Under the pieces are notes generated by a model. It was not told the origin of the DNA, made no database searches, and saw only the letters and a list, made by a program, of their open reading frames with translations. Source: Verrucomicrobiota bacterium (GTDB lineage Bacteria > Verrucomicrobiota > Verrucomicrobiia > Opitutales > Opitutaceae). Taken from it: a stretch of DNA of 64,000 nt. How positions within the stretch are numbered: the stretch's first letter is position 1; each line of letters opens with the position of its first letter. Positions 48,222 to 56,464 of the stretch are shown here, one piece after another. The stretch lies in contig JAUWBD010000004.1 of assembly GCA_030605125.1 (NCBI GenBank), positions 1-64,000 on the forward strand. Reading direction: 5' to 3'. The position numbers and the translations under genes were made by a program.

Positions 48222-49238
48222 TCACGCCGGGCGGAGCGTGGCGCCTTCGTGCCAGGTGTTGGGCACGCTGAGGATGGGGCGGATGGCGGGGATGCCGAGT
48301 TCGCCGCGCTCGAGGGAGGAGGTGAGCAGACTCACGGCCGACTGCCCCATCTGCTCGTAGTTGGCTCGCAGGCCGGACTCGGGGCGGCCGGGCACGCAGT
48401 CGATGCGGCAGACACCGATGTCGGCGGGAGCTTCCCGGCCGCGGGCGCGGAGCCAGTCCAGCGGCTCGTCGCCGTTCACGACGATCACGTCGGGCTTCTC
48501 GCGCCGCAGCCAGCGCATCAAGGAGGCGGCATCGTAGGCGCTTTCGTCCTCGAGCGGGCGCAGTGCGGGAAGATCGAGGTTTTGGCGCTGGAAGAGCAGA
48601 TAGGGGGCGAGGATGGCCCAGCGGCGGCGCTTCTCGTCGGCGATGTTCATCGCGAGACCGATGCGGCGGTAGCCGCGCTCCTTGAGCCGGAGAAACGTGC
48701 GGACGTAGTCGTCGGCCAGGTCGCGCTCCACCCGCGGCAGCTCCGGGGACCAGAGGACGTGGCCGATCTCGATCGCGGAAAACTTGTCCCAGTCGAGGTC
48801 CATCTTGAGCAGCACGCGGTCCACCACGGGCGTGATGACGAGGCCTCGGATGCCCCGCGCGTGCAGTTGGCGGCTGAGCGCGCGCTGGAGGCGCGGCTGC
48901 CGCGGGATCTCGATCCATTCGAGCCCGTAGCCGAGCGCTGCCGCCCGGTCCTTCACGCCGCGGTGGATGCCGATGAGCCAGGCGAAGCGTTCGCGCTGTC
49001 GCTCGGGCACCGCCGCGAGAAAGCCCAGCGTCTCGCGATAGACGGGCTTCTGCGCCTTCCGCGCGAAGGCGAGCGCCGTGGCGAGGAGCGGATCGCGCAC
49101 GTAGCCCAATTTCCGGGCGACGGACAGGACGCGTTCTCTCGTGTCCGGCTCCACTCCCTTCAGATCCCGCAGCGCGCGCGAGGCGGTGGCGACGCAGACT
49201 CCGGCGGCCGAGGCGATAGATCGAAGGCTCACTCGCAT
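48222..49238 (-). CDS. LacI-family transcription regulator
   Basis: A 338-residue regulator: N-terminal helix-turn-helix and hinge (SLRSIASAAGVCVATASRAL, then LKGVEPDTRERVLSVARKLG), and a periplasmic-binding-fold sensor (GIRGLVITPVVD, IGLAMNI, VIVVNGDEPL, GVCRIDCVPGRPESGLRANY). The sugar signal is unknown. It is divergent from the 49353-57990 gene set and sits in front of the GH-A-like gene at 44389, so it may control both directions. Confidence 0.88.
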   Translation of the reverse strand: MRVSLRSIASAAGVCVATASRALRDLKGVEPDTRERVLSVARKLGYVRDPLLATALAFARKAQKPVYRETLGFLAAVPERQRERFAWLIGIHRGVKDRAAALGYGLEWIEIPRQPRLQRALSRQLHARGIRGLVITPVVDRVLLKMDLDWDKFSAIEIGHVLWSPELPRVERDLADDYVRTFLRLKERGYRRIGLAMNIADEKRRRWAILAPYLLFQRQNLDLPALRPLEDESAYDAASLMRWLRREKPDVIVVNGDEPLDWLRARGREAPADIGVCRIDCVPGRPESGLRANYEQMGQSAVSLLTSSLERGELGIPAIRPILSVPNTWHEGATLRPA

Positions 49239-49275
49239 GCAACTGTTTCTTTTGGGAACGATTGCCGCCGGGGGA

Positions 49276-49293
49276 AGGATAAAATTTTGTCCT
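49276..49293. promoter_or_regulatory. Near-palindrome in LacI/prepilin intergenic region, possible operator
   Basis: AGGATAAAATTTTGTCCT reads almost the same on both strands, in the 114-base gap between the divergent LacI gene and the prepilin-like gene. It is a plausible LacI-type operator; the A/T core could also be part of a promoter. Confidence 0.45.
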
Positions 49294-49352
49294 CGGCAGC
49301 AACCCTTGGCGAGCGCCTCGCCGTCCCTCCACCCCGAAACCCGCGCAAGGTC

Positions 49353-50006
49353 ATGTCGCTTTCACGCATCACATTTTTCCGCAGCCCCCGCCGTCGTGGC
49401 TTCACGTTGATCGAACTCCTCACGGTCATAGCGATCATCGGCATCCTCGCCGCGATCATCATCCCTGTCGTAGGGCGAGTCCGCGCCTCGGCGAGGCAGG
49501 TGCAGTGCGCGTCGAATCTGCGCCAGATGGCCATGGCCATGCGGATGTATGCGCAGGAAAACAACAACGTGCTGCCCTTGGGAGGCAATGATGCGACGGC
49601 CGCGGGAAAACCGGCTTGGTATGTTTCGATCGCGCCGTTTTTGAACATCCCGGACGGCACCCTCGGCGCCGCCCCGAAGCTGCGCGCGGCCGGCGTCCAG
49701 ATCTGCCCCTCGTTCGAGGAGAAGGCCAATCGGGCCACGTCATACGGCATCAATGTCTATATGATGTCGGGGTCGTTTTGGCAGTGGAAGTATCGCCTGT
49801 CGATGGTGCCCGCCCCTTCGAAGATCATCATGATCGGCGAGAAAAACTACAACGTGGACCAGGTCGATCCCCGCACGCCGGGCAACTCGACTTATCCGGA
49901 GCTGCGCCATTCCGACGGCGCCAACTACGCCTTTCTCGACGGCCACGTCGAATACGTGAAGGGCCAGATCCCCGCGGACGACCCGCGCTGGAAGTGGTGG
50001 CCCTGA
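49353..50006 (+). CDS. Prepilin-like secreted protein (DUF1559-type)
   Basis: A 217-residue protein with a type IV pilin-like leader and helix (SPRRRGFTLIELLTVIAIIG) starting at residue 11, and the H-x9-DG-type end HSDGANYAFLDGHVEYVKGQ. Proteins of this type are abundant in Verrucomicrobiota and Planctomycetota and often sit beside sugar-use genes. The role may be in a surface pseudopilus. It is the first gene of the rightward set. Confidence 0.85.
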   Translation: MSLSRITFFRSPRRRGFTLIELLTVIAIIGILAAIIIPVVGRVRASARQVQCASNLRQMAMAMRMYAQENNNVLPLGGNDATAAGKPAWYVSIAPFLNIPDGTLGAAPKLRAAGVQICPSFEEKANRATSYGINVYMMSGSFWQWKYRLSMVPAPSKIIMIGEKNYNVDQVDPRTPGNSTYPELRHSDGANYAFLDGHVEYVKGQIPADDPRWKWWP

Positions 50007-50119
50007 GCGGCTCGTTCGCACTCCGCAGTCCCCTCACTTTTTTTCGTTCAGCCGCGGGCGCGCTTCGCCGGCGGAGAGCCCCAGCCGCGTCTTTTTCCCA
50101 GCCCAACATCCCAATACCG

Positions 50120-50956
50120 ATGAAATCCAAACACACGTCGCAGCTCCTGTCGCTGCTAGCCGCCGGCCTCGCCATGGCGGTTCCCGCCTCCGCCCAGTTC
50201 GTGACCGGGTTCGAAACCGATCAGGGCTATTCGGGCACCACGCTAAACGGCGTGGACGATCCCGTGCTCGCCGGCACCGCCGCGTGGTATATCCCGGCCA
50301 CCTATTCCGGCGCCGGCTCGCGGCAGACCTATCTCGATTCGCCCGCCTTGCGTATTTCCGACAGCAATACGAGCGCGTGGGCCTTCGGCATCAACGCCGC
50401 CGCCGCCATCGACTACTCGCAGCCGTTCAGGTTCTCCTTCGACCTCGCGGTCGCGTCCATGACGCCGGGCACGGCCACGGGCAGCTCGGCCGCGCTCAAC
50501 ATCCGCCTCGGCGCCGACACCAACAGCAACAGCAACAAGAGCTGGGCGCGTCTATCCTACAACGTGGACGACTCTCTCAGCCTGTGGGTCAACAGCGGCG
50601 GAGGCACCACCACGCAGATGCATGTCGGCTACCTTGCCGACTTCGTGACGGCGGGCGCCTACCTGAGCGTGAGCATCACCGTCGATCCCTCGACCAAGAC
50701 CTACACGGGCCTTACGTTGAGCGGCGACAAGAAGTCCGAGACGATCACGGACGTCGCCGGTGTCGTGCTGCCGTGGATACCCAACTCCGCCGGCGATCCT
50801 CCGGCCAATCTCTGGTTTGGCACCACCGGCCAGCCCACCTCGACAAGCTACATCGACAACATCTCCCTCACCAACATCCCCGAGCCCTCCGCCGCCGCCG
50901 CGCTGCTCGGCCTCGCCGGCCTCGCCGCGGCCGGCCTCCGCCGCCGTCGCGCCTGA
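50120..50956 (+). CDS. PEP-CTERM-anchored lectin-like protein
   Basis: A 278-residue protein with a signal peptide (SLLAAGLAMAVPASAQ) to about residue 26, a beta-rich domain (about 27-255), and a PEP-CTERM signal: IPEPSAAAALLGLAGLAAAG then LRRRRA. PEP-CTERM proteins are cut and attached by exosortase; no exosortase gene is in the window. Its main domain (FVTGFETDQGYSG at the start, SWARLSYNVDDSLSLWVNSG in the middle) matches the end of the 58015-62505 product. Confidence 0.85.
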   Translation: MKSKHTSQLLSLLAAGLAMAVPASAQFVTGFETDQGYSGTTLNGVDDPVLAGTAAWYIPATYSGAGSRQTYLDSPALRISDSNTSAWAFGINAAAAIDYSQPFRFSFDLAVASMTPGTATGSSAALNIRLGADTNSNSNKSWARLSYNVDDSLSLWVNSGGGTTTQMHVGYLADFVTAGAYLSVSITVDPSTKTYTGLTLSGDKKSETITDVAGVVLPWIPNSAGDPPANLWFGTTGQPTSTSYIDNISLTNIPEPSAAAALLGLAGLAAAGLRRRRA

Positions 50957-51040
50957 CGCGGTTTTCCCTTCGCTCATGGCGGGTCGGCGCGCATGCGCCG
51001 GTCCGCCTTTTTTTCCCTCAACCCGACCGTCGCCATCCCG

Positions 51041-51655
51041 ATGAACCCGTTCGCTTCCCGCTTTTGCTCCGCGCTCGCGCTGCTCCTCCTTGTCTCGGCC
51101 CCGCTCCGCGCCGACGAATCCAGGACCGTTCGCATCGACTTCAATGGCGAGGCGCAGGGCGTGGCGCTTGCGGTCAACGGCGCCAGTCCGGGCGCGATGG
51201 CCAAGAACTCCGAGTGGCGAAAGGACAAGGCGGAGTTCTGGATCACCGCGACTTTCCCGAGCCGCGCCGAAAGCTGGAGCGAGGGCTCCATCACCTTCAC
51301 GCCCTCCGTCACCGGCCGCGTCGTCGTCATCCTGAAGGGGCCCTACGTGCGCCAGCAGGGCGCGGGCGCGCGCGTGGTCTGGGTGTATTTCGACGATCTG
51401 CGCGTCACTGGCGCCCGCCTCGTCAATCCTGGTTTTGAAGAGGTCCAGGGCAACCGCCCGGTGGGGTGGTATCGCCCTCCTCCGCCCACCGGCGCCACCG
51501 TCACGCCCGAGACCATGGCCGATCTCGACGCCACGCAGCCGGCCGAGGGCAAGTTCTGCGCCCGCGTGTGGCACAATTCCAATTATTCCCAGGCCATGGA
51601 CGTGACCGCGGGACAACCGGTCACGCTCGTTTTCCGTCACCGACTCTACGACTGA
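51041..51655 (+). CDS. Small secreted CBM/CenC-like protein
   Basis: A 204-residue protein with a signal peptide (FCSALALLLLVSAPLRA) and two beta-sandwich-like halves. The second contains LVNPGFEEVQGNRPVGWYRP and AEGKFCARVWHNSNYSQAMD, the NPGFE...W pattern of CenC-type carbohydrate-binding domains. It overlaps the start of the next glycosidase gene (TGATG), so it is probably translated with it. Confidence 0.75.
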   Translation: MNPFASRFCSALALLLLVSAPLRADESRTVRIDFNGEAQGVALAVNGASPGAMAKNSEWRKDKAEFWITATFPSRAESWSEGSITFTPSVTGRVVVILKGPYVRQQGAGARVVWVYFDDLRVTGARLVNPGFEEVQGNRPVGWYRPPPPTGATVTPETMADLDATQPAEGKFCARVWHNSNYSQAMDVTAGQPVTLVFRHRLYD

Positions 51656-54327
51656 TGCTCATGCGTTTCTCCTTCCGAACGATCGCCACGCGCCTGATCG
51701 TGCCCGTCGCCGCGACCGGCTTCGCCTTCTCGCTCGCCGTCGCCGCGCCGACCGCTTCGTCCGCTCCCGCGCCATCGCGCGCCGACGATCCGGCGATGTT
51801 CCCCTTTGTGTTGCCGTGGGACGACGCGTCGCCCGGCCCCGCCGACGTCTCGGGCTTGTTGCACAAACCCGCCGGGAAGTTTGGCCCGGTGCACGTCCAC
51901 GATGGCCGCCTCCACGTCGGCGACGACGCCGCGAAGGGCCCGCGTCAACGCATCCGTTTCTGGGGCGTCAACCTCTCCTTCGCCGCCAACTTTCCCACCC
52001 GCGAGGAGGCCGTCGCGATCGCCGGTCGTCTCGCGAAGTTCGGCGTCAACTGCGTGCGTTTCCACCACATGGATCGTCACGCCGCGCCGCGCGGCATCTT
52101 CGCCCAGGATATGCGCGCCATCGATCCCGGTCAGCTCGAGCGCCTCGACTTCTTCGTCGCCGAGCTGAAACGCCGCGGGATCTACACGAACATCAACCTC
52201 CACGTGAGCCGCTACTATCCGGACTTCCCGGACGAGAAGGATGGCGGCACGCGCATGCACAAGGGCGTCGATATGTTCACGCCCGGCATGATCGAGTGGC
52301 AAAAGACCTTCGCCCGCGAACTCCTGCTTCATCGCAACCCGCACACCGGCCTAACCTACGCGGAGGATCCGGCCGTCGCGCTCGTCGAGATCAACAACGA
52401 GAACGGCGTCATCAGCCGTTGGTGGGACGGCGTGCTCGACGACATCGCGCCGCAGTTCACCGACGAGTTTCGCGTCCGCTGGAACACCTGGACGCTCGCC
52501 CGTCACGGCTCGCTCGCCGCCGCCCGGAGCGCCTGGATGGGCGAGGTCGAGCCGCTCGGATCGGAGATGCTCCAGAATGGAAACTTCGACGAGGGTCGCC
52601 GCCACTGGACGCTGCAAAACGGCGACGAGGCCGCTCCCTTCGTTACGTTGGCGGAAGACCGCAAGGGCGTCCTCGTCCGCCAGGCGGAGAGCGCCGACGA
52701 GCCGCGCCGCACCGAGCTTTACCAGCGCGGTCTCAAGCTCGTGCCCGGCCAGGCCTACACGATCCGGGTAAAGGCGGCCGCCGCCGCGGAGCAGGAAATC
52801 GTCGTCGGCGTGAAGGACGCCCGCACGCCTTGGCGCATTCACGCCTCGTCGCCGGTGAAACTCTCCGCCGAATCCACGACGCACGAGTTCTCCTTTGTTT
52901 ACGAGGCCGACGCCGACGCCGAGCTGCGGATCAACTTCTCCGGGTTCAATCCCGGCGCGGGCGAGATTCGCCTGGAATCGGTCTCGCTCCGCCGCGGCGG
53001 CCGCCCGGGCGAGGCGCCCGCGGACCATGCCGACGGGTTCGACGTCGTTCGGAAGCGCGACTTCCGCCGCCTCTCTCCCGCCGCGCAGCGCGATTGGATG
53101 AAGTTCCTCTGGGACACCGAGGCCGCCTACTACGCCGACATGCGCGACTTCCTGCGCGACGAGCTCGGCGTGCGTTCGCTGCTCGTCGGCTCGCAGCTCG
53201 GCGCCTACAGCATCTTCCCGGTCCAGGAGCAGCTCGACGTCCTCGACATCCACGCCTACTGGCAGCACCCGACTTTCCCCGGCCGCTCCGGCGACTGGCA
53301 GAACTGGGTCGTCGGCAACAAGTCCATGGTCAACGAGGCCGACGGCGGCTACGCCTCCTGGTCCGCGATGTATCGGGTGGCCGACCGCCCCTTCCTCATC
53401 ACGGAATACAACCACAGCGCGCCCAACACCTACTCGGCCGAGGGCTTCCCGCTGATGGCCGCCTATGGCGCCTTGCAGGATTTCGACGGCATCTTCGTGT
53501 ATTCCTACTCGCACCTGCTCCTGCCTTGGGATTCCGGCCGCATGCCCGGCATCTTCGACATGGACCAGCACCCGGTGAAGATGGCGACCTTTCCGATCGC
53601 GGCCGCGCTCTTCCTCCGCGGCGATGTCGCGGTGCCGGCCAAGCGCGGCGTCACCGCCATCTCGGAGTCCGGCATCCTCGACTTCATGCGGCGCGGCGGC
53701 ACCCGCGTCGCGGCCGAGCAATACGGCGCAAAGCGGCTCGACGGTCTCCGCCATCCGCACGGCGTGCGCCTCGATCCGTCCGGCCCGGAAAAGACGCGGG
53801 CTCCCGAGCCGATCGCCTACTCGGGGCCCGTCGTGAGCGAGGGCGGGCAACTGGTTTGGAACGCCGAGCCCGACGCCGGTATCGTGACCGTGAATACACC
53901 GCGCACCCAGGCCGCGATCGGCTTTGGCCGCGGCCGCACGCACAAGCTCGATCGCGTCGCGATCCGCCCCGGCGAGACCATGCAGGACTGGTCGATGATC
54001 GCGCTCACCCAGACCGAGGGCGAGGCCATCGGCTCGCCCGGCCGCGCCCTGCTCGTCGCCGCCGGCTACATCGAAAACACCGGCATGGTTTGGAAAAACG
54101 CGGAGAAATCCAGCGTCTCCTCCTGGGGCCGCGCGCCGACCCTTGTCGAGGGCGTGCGCGCCGAGATCTCGCTCCGGCTCGACGCCGGCCGCAGCGTCGA
54201 GGTCTGGTCGCTCGACGAGCGCGGCCAGCGCTCCCGCCGCGTGAAGGTCGATCGCACCCGCTCCGGCGTCCGCTTCGCGATCGGGCCGGATTACAAGACC
54301 CTCTGGTATGAGGTCGTCACACGATGA
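51655..54327 (+). CDS. Clan GH-A-like glycosidase with one inserted beta-sandwich
   Basis: An 890-residue secreted enzyme. Signal peptide to about residue 31, then FVLPWDDASPGPADVSGLLH and the barrel: FWGVNLSFAANFPTREE, FGVNCVRFHHMDRHAA, acid/base LVEINNENGVISRWWD (Glu249), and nucleophile FLITEYNHSAPNTYSAEG (Glu584). The 335 residues between them contain one CenC-like domain (about 303-455, LGSEMLQNGNFDEGRRHWTL). A beta domain ends the protein (GPDYKTLWYEVVTR). The gene overlaps the next one by ATGA. The alternative start at 51661 differs by two residues. Confidence 0.8.
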   Translation: MLMRFSFRTIATRLIVPVAATGFAFSLAVAAPTASSAPAPSRADDPAMFPFVLPWDDASPGPADVSGLLHKPAGKFGPVHVHDGRLHVGDDAAKGPRQRIRFWGVNLSFAANFPTREEAVAIAGRLAKFGVNCVRFHHMDRHAAPRGIFAQDMRAIDPGQLERLDFFVAELKRRGIYTNINLHVSRYYPDFPDEKDGGTRMHKGVDMFTPGMIEWQKTFARELLLHRNPHTGLTYAEDPAVALVEINNENGVISRWWDGVLDDIAPQFTDEFRVRWNTWTLARHGSLAAARSAWMGEVEPLGSEMLQNGNFDEGRRHWTLQNGDEAAPFVTLAEDRKGVLVRQAESADEPRRTELYQRGLKLVPGQAYTIRVKAAAAAEQEIVVGVKDARTPWRIHASSPVKLSAESTTHEFSFVYEADADAELRINFSGFNPGAGEIRLESVSLRRGGRPGEAPADHADGFDVVRKRDFRRLSPAAQRDWMKFLWDTEAAYYADMRDFLRDELGVRSLLVGSQLGAYSIFPVQEQLDVLDIHAYWQHPTFPGRSGDWQNWVVGNKSMVNEADGGYASWSAMYRVADRPFLITEYNHSAPNTYSAEGFPLMAAYGALQDFDGIFVYSYSHLLLPWDSGRMPGIFDMDQHPVKMATFPIAAALFLRGDVAVPAKRGVTAISESGILDFMRRGGTRVAAEQYGAKRLDGLRHPHGVRLDPSGPEKTRAPEPIAYSGPVVSEGGQLVWNAEPDAGIVTVNTPRTQAAIGFGRGRTHKLDRVAIRPGETMQDWSMIALTQTEGEAIGSPGRALLVAAGYIENTGMVWKNAEKSSVSSWGRAPTLVEGVRAEISLRLDAGRSVEVWSLDERGQRSRRVKVDRTRSGVRFAIGPDYKTLWYEVVTR

Positions 54328-56369
54328 GCGCCGCCTCCGCCACGCCCTCGGACATGTTCCCCTTCGTCCTGCCCTGGGATGACGCCTCGCCCGGCGTCGC
54401 CGACCTGTCGGGCTTGTTGCACCGGCCCGCCGGGCGTTTCGGCCACGCCCGCGCCGAGGCCGACGGCCACATCTACGTGGGGCGGGGGAGCGAGCGCCGC
54501 CGCCTGCGCGTGTTTGGCGTGAACCTTTCCTTCGCCGCCAACTTCCCGACCCGCGAGGACGCGCCGAAGGTCGCCGCCCGCCTCGCAAAGTTCGGCGTCA
54601 ATTGCGTGCGCTTTCACCACATGGATCGCGACCCGGCGCCGAAGGGCATCTGGCGCGACGACCTGCGCACGATCGATCCGGAGCAGCTCGCGCGGCTCGA
54701 TTTCTTCATCGCCGAACTCAAGGCCCGCGGCATCTACGCGAACCTCAACCTCCACGTCAGCCGCGTGTATCCGGGCTTCCCCGTCTGGCCCGGCATGTCG
54801 CCTTTTCACAAGGGCGTGGACCTGTTTCACCCCGGCCTGATCGCGATGCAGCGCGACTATGCCCGAGAGCTTCTCCTGCACCGCAATCCGCACACCGGCC
54901 TCACCTACGCCGAGGATCCGGCCGTGCTCTTCGTCGAGATCAACAACGAGAACGGTCTCGTGAGCCGTTGGTGGGAGAAAAAGCTCGACGACATCCCCGC
55001 GGTTTTCGCCGACGAGCTCGCGCGCCAGTGGCGGCTCTGGCGCTCGGCGCGCGGCCTCTCCGCCGACGCCCCCGTCCTCCTCCGCTGTGACTACGACACC
55101 GTCCCCGCCGACTCGCGGCGCGACTGGACGCGTTTCCTCTGGGAAACCGAGAAGGCGTATTGGGTGGAATTCCAGCGCTTCCTGAAAACCGAGCTCGGCG
55201 TGCGCGCGCTCGTCGTCGGCACGCAGCTCTACTCCTACAGCGTCGCGCCCATCCAGGCGGAGATGGATGTCATCGACATCCATGCCTACTGGGAGCACCC
55301 GGAGTTTCCGCGCGGCGGCGGCCACCATGCCGGCGAGTGGACGGTGGGCAACACCTCCATCGTGAACAGCCCCGACGCGCGCACCATAGCCGATCTCGCG
55401 CTCCAGCGCGTCGAGGGCAAGCCGCTCATCGTCACCGAATACAACCACTCCGCGCCCAACACCTACGGCGCCGAAGGTTTCCCGCTCATCGCCGCCTACG
55501 CCGCGATGCAGGACTGGGACGGCGTATTCGTCTATTCCTACGCCCACCTCACCAGCCGCCACTGGGGCAACGGCGCGATCAACGGCATGTTCGATATCGA
55601 CCAGCACTCGGTGAAGATGACCACGCTCCCGATCGCCGCCGCGATCTTCCACCGCGCCGACGTGGCGCCGTCCGCCGAGGCGCGCACCGTCCTCGCCTCC
55701 GAGGAACAGTTCATCGACATTTGCGCGCGCCACGGCGTGAACATCGGCGGCGACTTCTTCGGCGCCGATCGGCAGGACGCCCTGCGCCGTCGCCAGTATC
55801 TCCGCCTCGCTCCGGCGGGCGGCCTCGTGCGCGAACCGGCGGCGCCGGTTTACGCCGGACCGATTCGCTCCGACGACGGCGCGCTCAACTGGGATGCCGA
55901 CGCGCCGCGCGGCGTCGTCACCCTCGACACGCCGCGCTCCAAGGGTGTGATCGGATTCACCGACGGGCGCGAGTTCACCCTCGGCGCCCTGCGCGTCCGC
56001 CCCGGTCGCACGCGCCAGGGCTGGTCCGCCATCCTGCTCACGCAGATGTCGGGCGAGCGTGTCGGCTCCGCCGGATCGGCGCTGCTCGTCGCCGCCGGGG
56101 ACACCGAAAACAACGGCATGGTGTGGCGCGACGAGCGCAAGAACAACGTCACCAACTGGGGCCGCGCGCCCGTTCTCGTCGAGGGCGTCGCCGCCGAGAT
56201 CGCCGTCGAGACCGGCGGCGCTCCGCTCGCCGTCTGGGCTCTCGACGAGTCCGCCCAACGCCGCGCTCCGGTTCCCGTCCGCGGCGAAGGCGCTCGCGCC
56301 GTCTTCGCCATCGGCCCCGAACACCAAACCCTCTGGTATGAAATCGTCGTCACCGCTCCCTCCGTTTAG
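54324..56369 (+). CDS. Clan GH-A-like glycosidase without insertion or signal peptide
   Basis: A 681-residue relative of the preceding gene product, with the same opening (FVLPWDDASPGVADLSGLLH), FGVNLSFAANFPTRED, acid/base VEINNENGLVSRWWE (Glu209), and nucleophile IVTEYNHSAPNTYGAEG (Glu372). Only 163 residues separate the two Glu, with no inserted domain. The start overlaps the previous stop, and no signal peptide follows, so this form may act in the cell or be exported another way. The end is the same beta domain (GPEHQTLWYEIVVT). Confidence 0.8.
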   Translation: MSAASATPSDMFPFVLPWDDASPGVADLSGLLHRPAGRFGHARAEADGHIYVGRGSERRRLRVFGVNLSFAANFPTREDAPKVAARLAKFGVNCVRFHHMDRDPAPKGIWRDDLRTIDPEQLARLDFFIAELKARGIYANLNLHVSRVYPGFPVWPGMSPFHKGVDLFHPGLIAMQRDYARELLLHRNPHTGLTYAEDPAVLFVEINNENGLVSRWWEKKLDDIPAVFADELARQWRLWRSARGLSADAPVLLRCDYDTVPADSRRDWTRFLWETEKAYWVEFQRFLKTELGVRALVVGTQLYSYSVAPIQAEMDVIDIHAYWEHPEFPRGGGHHAGEWTVGNTSIVNSPDARTIADLALQRVEGKPLIVTEYNHSAPNTYGAEGFPLIAAYAAMQDWDGVFVYSYAHLTSRHWGNGAINGMFDIDQHSVKMTTLPIAAAIFHRADVAPSAEARTVLASEEQFIDICARHGVNIGGDFFGADRQDALRRRQYLRLAPAGGLVREPAAPVYAGPIRSDDGALNWDADAPRGVVTLDTPRSKGVIGFTDGREFTLGALRVRPGRTRQGWSAILLTQMSGERVGSAGSALLVAAGDTENNGMVWRDERKNNVTNWGRAPVLVEGVAAEIAVETGGAPLAVWALDESAQRRAPVPVRGEGARAVFAIGPEHQTLWYEIVVTAPSV

Positions 56370-56384
56370 GCGTTTGGCTCGTTC

Positions 56385-56464
56385 GGTGGAGCGCGTTGTC
56401 CTCAACGCGCTTGGTTTGGGCGCGGTTGAGCCGCGTCAACGCGTTGGGGACAACGCGTTCCACC
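56385..56464. repeat. Long imperfect inverted repeat, REP-like
   Basis: GGTGGAGCGCGTTGTCCTCA then ACGCG on the left (56385-56409) and CGCGTTGGGGACAACGCGTT then CCACC on the right (56440-56464) pair with only two mismatches over 25 bases, around a 30-base loop. It sits between two genes and may even supply the start of the esterase gene. This type of CGCGTTG/CAACGCG hairpin looks like a dispersed intergenic element of the lineage. Confidence 0.65.

Noticed and set aside
52351-56405. Two minus-strand frames over 700 codons opposite the GH-A-like genes
   Set aside because: They run antisense to genes with clear catalytic motifs and contain no recognisable domain; such frames are common in GC-rich DNA.
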